Assembly (NCBI GenBank): GCA_902771155.1
Contig: CACXVS010000055.1
Location: forward strand, 1 to 10,453
DNA from: an uncultured Prevotellaceae bacterium
Lineage (GTDB): Bacteria; Bacteroidota; Bacteroidia; Bacteroidales; Bacteroidaceae
Length of the DNA stretch: 10,453 nt
Direction: 5' to 3'
Notes under the pieces: generated by a model
Database searches by the model: none
What the model was told of the DNA's origin: nothing
The model's input: only the letters and a program-made list of their open reading frames with translations
In this document: positions 8,001 to 10,453 of the stretch, in pieces
Layout of the letters: each line of letters starts with the position of its first letter
How positions within the stretch are numbered: the stretch's first letter is position 1
Translations under genes and position numbers: made by a program

Positions 8001-8130
8001 TGGCATGTGGAAATTCGTCTTTCGGCATGATATACATACCGTAGATGCCCATCACAAACAGGATGCCAACGATGAGCAATGATATCGAGTAGTGCTCCAA
8101 CGGCCATCGGAGCCAATTCATATTCTTCAT
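5020..8130 (-). CDS. RND efflux transporter, inner membrane pump (AcrB-like)
   Basis: A 1036-residue RND permease of the AcrB/HAE1 kind, a proton-driven exporter and the motor of the tripartite pump. Twelve membrane segments fit the usual pattern: one at about 14-34, five between about 342 and 491, one at about 528-546, then five between about 865 and 1030, with two large periplasmic loops (about 35-340 and 547-864). The TM4 motif GMIVDNSIVVID has D406-N407 where AcrB has D407-D408, and TM10 LMGMIMRNEILIFEH has R933 where AcrB has K940; R978 and T985 match AcrB R971 and T978. The length is normal. It starts one base after the adaptor stop (TAG-A-ATG) and ends two bases before the channel gene, so the three are almost certainly one operon. 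Substrates (drugs, bile salts, lipids or other) are not predictable from sequence. Confidence 0.95.
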   Translation of the reverse strand: MKNMNWLRWPLEHYSISLLIVGILFVMGIYGMYIMPKDEFPHATIRQGVVVAVYPGATSEEVEQQVARPLERYLFTFGEVNRKKTTTQSQNGMCIVMVKLNDDVNNKDEVWSKIKHGLNGFKAQLPSGVLAIVVNDDFGNTSALLIAIESDQRSYRELKQYSDDLSDRLRRIPSVANVKLFGEQKEQISLYIDRQRLQAYGIGQQMLFSRLQAQGITTISGGISDDDQQVPIHVEAQENSEEEIANQIIFSDPVTGKVARVRDVARVVREYEPMSSRIEQDGHPCVLLSMEMTPGNNVVEYGQEVDQVLNDFRQNELPEDVNVTRIADKPKVVAKSVSDFLRDLLISMLIIILVMMVLFPIRSAIVAAITIPLSTFVSVAIMYMMGIELNIVTLAALIVVLGMIVDNSIVVIDGYLEYLGKGFKPFDAAIESARQYFMPMLLATICICAIFYPFLITMKGMFHDCLEDFPVTITINLMVSLVLAVTVIPFLETRIIKPDKVSTDGNAITKWVQRTYNKVLDWTFANPWLTIGGGIAVILLSTLIAPTLKIRLFPYADRDQFAVEIFLPEGKGLAETELIADSVQHVLEKDDRITGITGFIGCSSPRFMDAYAPQMAGNNYAQFIVNTQSDKATLDLLAQYQPQLSEAFPNAYVKFKRLDYLEVSELEYRFYGDNLDSLHVVAERLMERMRQMPELEWVHTDYLQPYPIINVELDPVTSAQLGITRTTAQLALSATSSDLRVGQIWEDNYELPIVVKDDTDMTFSDVANLGIASPASMVSGGLQSTNSTVPLRQIAKVTPKWSESRIMHRGGERCITVTAQFAQGVYTAPIEKEIARIMNEEIELPQGVRTEVGGEIEYGDEAMPQIIGGIFIAEIIVFFFLLFNFRKYGVTTVCMAALALMIPGALIGLGLMNRALGLTSIFGLITLMGMIMRNEILIFEHAIDLIKKHVAQHGDWTVDRQAYNNAVRQAAYEAGKRRMVPIFLTTATTAVGVVPMIIAQSSFWMPVGVTIFAGGIGSLIMVVTMLPVIYWKVSTK

Positions 8131-8131
8131 T

Positions 8132-9091
8132 CTAGTAAATCACTTTTGTTCCTTCGCTTAGTTTCTGATAACCCTCTGTGGCAATACGGTCACCGATATT
8201 CAGACCATCGATAACGCTAACATAATTGCCCTGTGTCTGACCAATCGTCACGGTAGCGCGATGCGCCGTACTGTCCTTACCCACTGTCCACACGAACAGA
8301 CTGCCATCGGATTTCTTTTGCACTGCTGTCACAGGAACCATCTTGCTACCGATTGCCTGCGAGCCATCTGAGACAAAACGCACATTGGCCACCATACCTG
8401 GCAACAGTTTCCGATCACCATTTGCCACATTAATTCTTATATCGTACGTATGCGTGAGCGCGTCGGCCTGTACGCCCTTCTCAATCTGGCCTCCCTGATA
8501 ATTTCCATTGATGGCCTCGACCTTGATACTCGTTGGCGTATTGGCATTAATACCGCCAACCTCTGCTTCAGGAACTGCCACTTTCACCTTCACTGTCGAG
8601 ATGTCAAGGATGCTGACCACAGCCTGCGAGGGTATGGCCGTCTCACCAGCACCGATCATCTTTTTGCCTATGATACCACTGACAGGAGCAATCAGCCGAC
8701 AGTCTGCCAGGGTCTTCCGAGCCACCTGCAGTTGCGATTTGGCCTGAGCCACCTTGCTCTGGACCTCCACCCACTTCACCTCGGGCAGTGAGCCGTTGTC
8801 GTGCAACATCTTATAGCGCTCAAATACATCATTGGCCTGCGTCATCTGAGCCTCGGCACCACTCAACAAGTTACGGGCCTGTGTGTCATCCATCTCCGCA
8901 ATCAGCTGACCTTTGCTAACAGCCTGTCCTTCATTCACCAGCATCCGCTTTACAACCCCCATACCGGTAAAGCTCACCGCCGTCGCCTCGCGTTCTTCCA
9001 CGATACCTACATACGTCTGGGCATTATCCACCATATCGGGTGATACCACCTGTGTTTTCACTCTCTTCGTTTCCACTTCATATTTTATCAA
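8132..9091 (-). CDS. RND periplasmic adaptor (AcrA/HlyD type), no export signal visible
   Basis: A 319-residue membrane-fusion protein that bridges the RND pump and the TolC channel. Order: N-terminal beta segment, first lipoyl half (about 37-69, VKRMLVNEGQAVSKGQLIAE), helical hairpin (about 70-128, with AEAQMTQANDVFERYKMLHD), second lipoyl half (about 131-160, LIAPVSGIIGKKM), then the beta-barrel and membrane-proximal domains ending TEGYQKLSEGTKVIY. The protein begins at what would normally be the mature region: the only upstream in-frame start is TTG at 9091, with no Shine-Dalgarno sequence, and an in-frame stop lies at 9122-9124. No signal peptide or lipobox precedes KYEVETKRV, although adaptors of this group must reach the periplasm. 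The next in-frame ATG (codon 20) would shorten it further. The coding body is intact. The true 5' end is uncertain; an N-terminal deletion is the likeliest explanation. Confidence 0.85.
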   Translation of the reverse strand: MIKYEVETKRVKTQVVSPDMVDNAQTYVGIVEEREATAVSFTGMGVVKRMLVNEGQAVSKGQLIAEMDDTQARNLLSGAEAQMTQANDVFERYKMLHDNGSLPEVKWVEVQSKVAQAKSQLQVARKTLADCRLIAPVSGIIGKKMIGAGETAIPSQAVVSILDISTVKVKVAVPEAEVGGINANTPTSIKVEAINGNYQGGQIEKGVQADALTHTYDIRINVANGDRKLLPGMVANVRFVSDGSQAIGSKMVPVTAVQKKSDGSLFVWTVGKDSTAHRATVTIGQTQGNYVSVIDGLNIGDRIATEGYQKLSEGTKVIY

Positions 9092-9094
9092 TTC

Positions 9095-9129
9095 GACATT
9101 AAGACACCAAAACGACCATAATTAATGTC
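9095..9129. repeat. Inverted repeat 1 (GACATTAA/TTAATGTC), candidate operator
   Basis: Perfect 8-bp arms at 9095-9102 and 9122-9129 separated by 19 bases. The left arm lies only a few bases upstream of the adaptor's TTG start. It could be an operator or, in the operon mRNA, an 8-bp hairpin near the ribosome entry region. AT-rich sequence makes chance dyads fairly common, so the function is uncertain. Confidence 0.4.
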
Positions 9130-9149
9130 AAATAAGCCATGAATTATGG
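9116..9149. repeat. Inverted repeat 2 (CCATAATT/AATTATGG), candidate operator
   Basis: Perfect 8-bp arms at 9116-9123 and 9142-9149 separated by 18 bases, overlapping inverted repeat 1 by two bases of an arm. Its centre lies about 20 bases (two helical turns) from the centre of repeat 1. Its right arm ends about 12 bases upstream of the regulator's -7 element, a position from which a bound protein could act on RNA polymerase. Confidence 0.4.
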
Positions 9150-9172
9150 AAAATTTTAAGTATATTTGCAGC

Positions 9173-10072
9173 ATGAAGCAGCATGAGGAAGTAACATTTC
9201 AGACATTAGCCAACAATGAGGACATCCAAATTGGCTATTCTGACAACGAAATAGTCGTTGTGGATAGTATCCAACAGTTCACGCAACTAAGCACCGCTCA
9301 TGTCACGATGAATGCCATCGTGATTTGTACCAGCGGCAAAGCACAGGCTCAGATGAACGGCCTGCAGATGGAACTGTATAAAAACCAGGTAGCCATCATC
9401 CCACAGAATGTAACGGTGACTGATGTGATGATCAGTCCCGACTTCGACCTGAAAGGTATATTCCTTACCAACCGTATTCTGCGCAGTTTCCTTCGCGAGA
9501 AAATCAGCGTCTGGAACGACATGATGTTTATCCATCGACAGCATATCGTAACGATGGACGAAGACGAGATACTCTTCTACACCCATTTCTACGACATGCT
9601 GACACTAGCGATTGAGCGAGGCAAGGAGAATCCTTATCACACTGAAATCATTCAGGCCTTGCTCCGTTCAGCTATCCTTGGTCTTTGTGGCGAAATGAAG
9701 TGGATGCTGTCGCAAGTTGGCAGCGAACTGCCAACTCTCAACCATAAACAGTCAACTAGCCAGAATCACTTTCAGCGTTTTCTCGATCTGTTGCACGCCA
9801 ACGATGTGAAACGTCACACGGTGGAGGCTTACGCCAGCGAACTTTGTATCTCACCCAAATATCTGACTGCTGTCTGCAAGAAGAACTCCGGTAAGACTGC
9901 CAACGAGTGGATTACAGAACAGGTGTTGGAGGATATCCGCTACTACCTGCGTCAGACAGATTTAAGTATCAAACAGATCTGCGACAAACTCGCCTTTCCT
10001 AATCCCTCGTTCTTTGGCAAATACGTGAAAGATCATTTCGGCATGACACCGTTGGAATTCAGAAATAACTAG
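9173..10072 (+). CDS. AraC-family transcriptional regulator
   Basis: A 299-residue regulator (from MKQHEEVTFQTLANNEDIQI). The N-terminal part is a cupin-like sensing region (for example VTMNAIVICTSGKAQAQMNG and YKNQVAIIPQNVTV). The C-terminal 100 or so residues are the AraC DNA-binding domain with two helix-turn-helix units: about 216-240 (TVEAYASELCISPKYLTAVC) and about 265-296 (SIKQICDKLAFPNPSFFGKY, then FGMTPLEF), the second matching the family signature well. It is divergent from the efflux operon with 81 bases between the predicted starts, so it probably controls that operon and perhaps itself; the ligand is unknown. An in-frame ATG at 9146 would add nine residues, but those codons contain the perfect -7 element TATATTTG, which makes 9173 more likely. 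With that promoter the transcript would start at or very near the ATG. Confidence 0.88.
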   Translation: MKQHEEVTFQTLANNEDIQIGYSDNEIVVVDSIQQFTQLSTAHVTMNAIVICTSGKAQAQMNGLQMELYKNQVAIIPQNVTVTDVMISPDFDLKGIFLTNRILRSFLREKISVWNDMMFIHRQHIVTMDEDEILFYTHFYDMLTLAIERGKENPYHTEIIQALLRSAILGLCGEMKWMLSQVGSELPTLNHKQSTSQNHFQRFLDLLHANDVKRHTVEAYASELCISPKYLTAVCKKNSGKTANEWITEQVLEDIRYYLRQTDLSIKQICDKLAFPNPSFFGKYVKDHFGMTPLEFRNN

Positions 10073-10089
10073 GAGGGCTTCGGCTCCTA
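10070..10089. terminator. UUCG-loop hairpin spanning both convergent stop codons
   Basis: TAGGAG at 10070-10075 and CTCCTA at 10084-10089 are perfect inverted arms, with GGCTTCGG between them. An alternative pairing closes a C(UUCG)G tetraloop on a GC stem, with two unpaired Gs on one side. The TAG at the left end is the regulator's stop codon, and the TAG on the opposite strand at the right end is the stop of the pectinesterase-like gene. No T-run follows on either strand, so it is at best a weak or factor-assisted bidirectional terminator, or an mRNA 3'-end stabiliser. Confidence 0.45.
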
Positions 10090-10453
10090 CCAGCCTAATA
10101 CCCAATGACTGTCAGAGTAACGTCCGATGAGTTCTGCATCACGAATGGGATCGAGCTGACGCATCAATGGATTTCTCTTGGAAGTGTCTATTGACTGGCC
10201 GTCCGCATCGTGACTGTTGAACTCAAGGATTGTTGCTGTCTTTGCGCTGTCATCGATCTCACCCCAGCCGAATGCAGGAATGTTTTCCAATGTGCAGTTC
10301 AATAGGACGCATTCGGCATGGGGATAGTTCTTGCCGTTATTGTTTGGCAGTCGACCAAGTTCTGCAGAGTCGCTTCGTCCCTTGAAATGACAATCCACAA
10401 AGATGTTGCCATGATTCTCTGCTGTGTTGCGGATCCACATGAAAGCCCCATAA
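10087..10453 (-). CDS. Pectinesterase-like (CE8-type) beta-helix protein, C-terminal part
   Basis: The C-terminal 121 or so residues of a protein whose reading frame stays open to the right edge (YGAF precedes MWIRNTAENHG, so the internal ATG at 10440 need not be the start). The pattern NIFVDCHFKG, then an LGR element, then YPHAECVLLNCTLENIPAFG with GWGEIDD, then an ILEFNSHDADG stretch and RQL, resembles the last coils and tail of pectin methylesterases: LGRPW, a YA..V..NC segment, GW, then an EY/EF..GPGA-like segment. LGR is followed by LPNNNGKNYP rather than the usual PW, so a substrate-site residue may differ. Pectinesterases remove methyl esters from pectin in the periplasm or outside the cell. 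The catalytic aspartates would lie beyond the window, so family assignment is moderate; another right-handed beta-helix carbohydrate enzyme is possible. Its stop shares a hairpin with the convergent regulator. Confidence 0.6.
   Translation of the reverse strand, partial: YGAFMWIRNTAENHGNIFVDCHFKGRSDSAELGRLPNNNGKNYPHAECVLLNCTLENIPAFGWGEIDDSAKTATILEFNSHDADGQSIDTSKRNPLMRQLDPIRDAELIGRYSDSHWVLGW

Larger units (their letters stand above)
9092..9172. promoter_or_regulatory. Divergent control region between adaptor and AraC regulator
   Basis: These 81 bases must hold the control signals of both the efflux operon and the regulator. On the plus strand, TATATTTG at 9161-9168 is a perfect -7 element for the regulator, though no good TTG is found at -33. 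On the minus strand only a weak -7-like CTTATTTG (9136-9129) is visible for the operon. Two perfect 8-bp inverted repeats are interleaved here: GACATTAA (9095-9102) with TTAATGTC (9122-9129), and CCATAATT (9116-9123) with AATTATGG (9142-9149). A minus-strand six-codon reading frame (ATG at 9119, stop TAA at 9101-9099, MVVLVS) precedes the adaptor out of frame. Regulator binding at these dyads is inferred. Confidence 0.5.

Noticed and set aside
283..10453. A glycan-use locus linking the sialidase-like and pectinesterase-like genes
   Set aside because: They are about 9 kb apart, separated by an efflux operon and repair genes, and there is no SusC/SusD pair or hybrid two-component regulator in the window.
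1..10453. CRISPR array, tRNA, rRNA, insertion sequence or phage genes
   Set aside because: No regularly spaced repeats, structured RNA signatures, transposase or integrase-like proteins, or terminal inverted repeats with target duplications were seen.

Overview
The window looks like a chromosomal segment of a Bacteroidales bacterium, probably Prevotella or a close relative. The basis is several promoters of the Bacteroidetes type (TTG, about 20 bases, then TAnnTTTG), mostly weak or absent Shine-Dalgarno sequences, and protein types typical of that order. No phage, transposon, CRISPR, rRNA or tRNA is visible. The intergenic gaps are all 131 bases or shorter.

Layout, left to right. (1) The N-terminal 50 codons of a cysteine synthase A run off the left edge on the minus strand, with their own promoter. 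(2) A secreted sialidase-superfamily (Asp-box beta-propeller) protein is on the minus strand. It is divergent from (3) a compact plus-strand set: an SMP-30/gluconolactonase-like lipoprotein, a YqiA-type alpha/beta-hydrolase that overlaps it by four bases, and a peptide methionine sulfoxide reductase A that overlaps the hydrolase by 20 bases. (4) A minus-strand tripartite efflux operon follows, read from right to left as periplasmic adaptor, 1036-residue RND pump and TolC-type outer membrane channel, with gaps of 1 and 2 bases between genes. (5) A divergent AraC-family regulator sits immediately upstream of the operon and is its likely regulator. (6) The C-terminal 120 or so residues of a pectinesterase-like beta-helix protein run off the right edge on the minus strand.

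The efflux proteins should form one envelope-spanning pump: adaptor and RND pump at the inner membrane, channel in the outer membrane. The AraC protein would control it from an 81-base divergent region that holds two interleaved 8-bp dyads. The sugar-acting secreted proteins and the redox and repair enzymes are ordinary neighbours with no clear common pathway.

I see no convincing undescribed multi-gene system. The points most worth a second look are: an adaptor gene with no export signal and only a TTG start; an MsrA whose first 26 or so residues look like the start of a WbuC-type cupin; a possibly leaderless AraC regulator; altered proton-relay residues in the RND pump; and a UUCG hairpin whose two arms contain the stop codons of two convergent genes.
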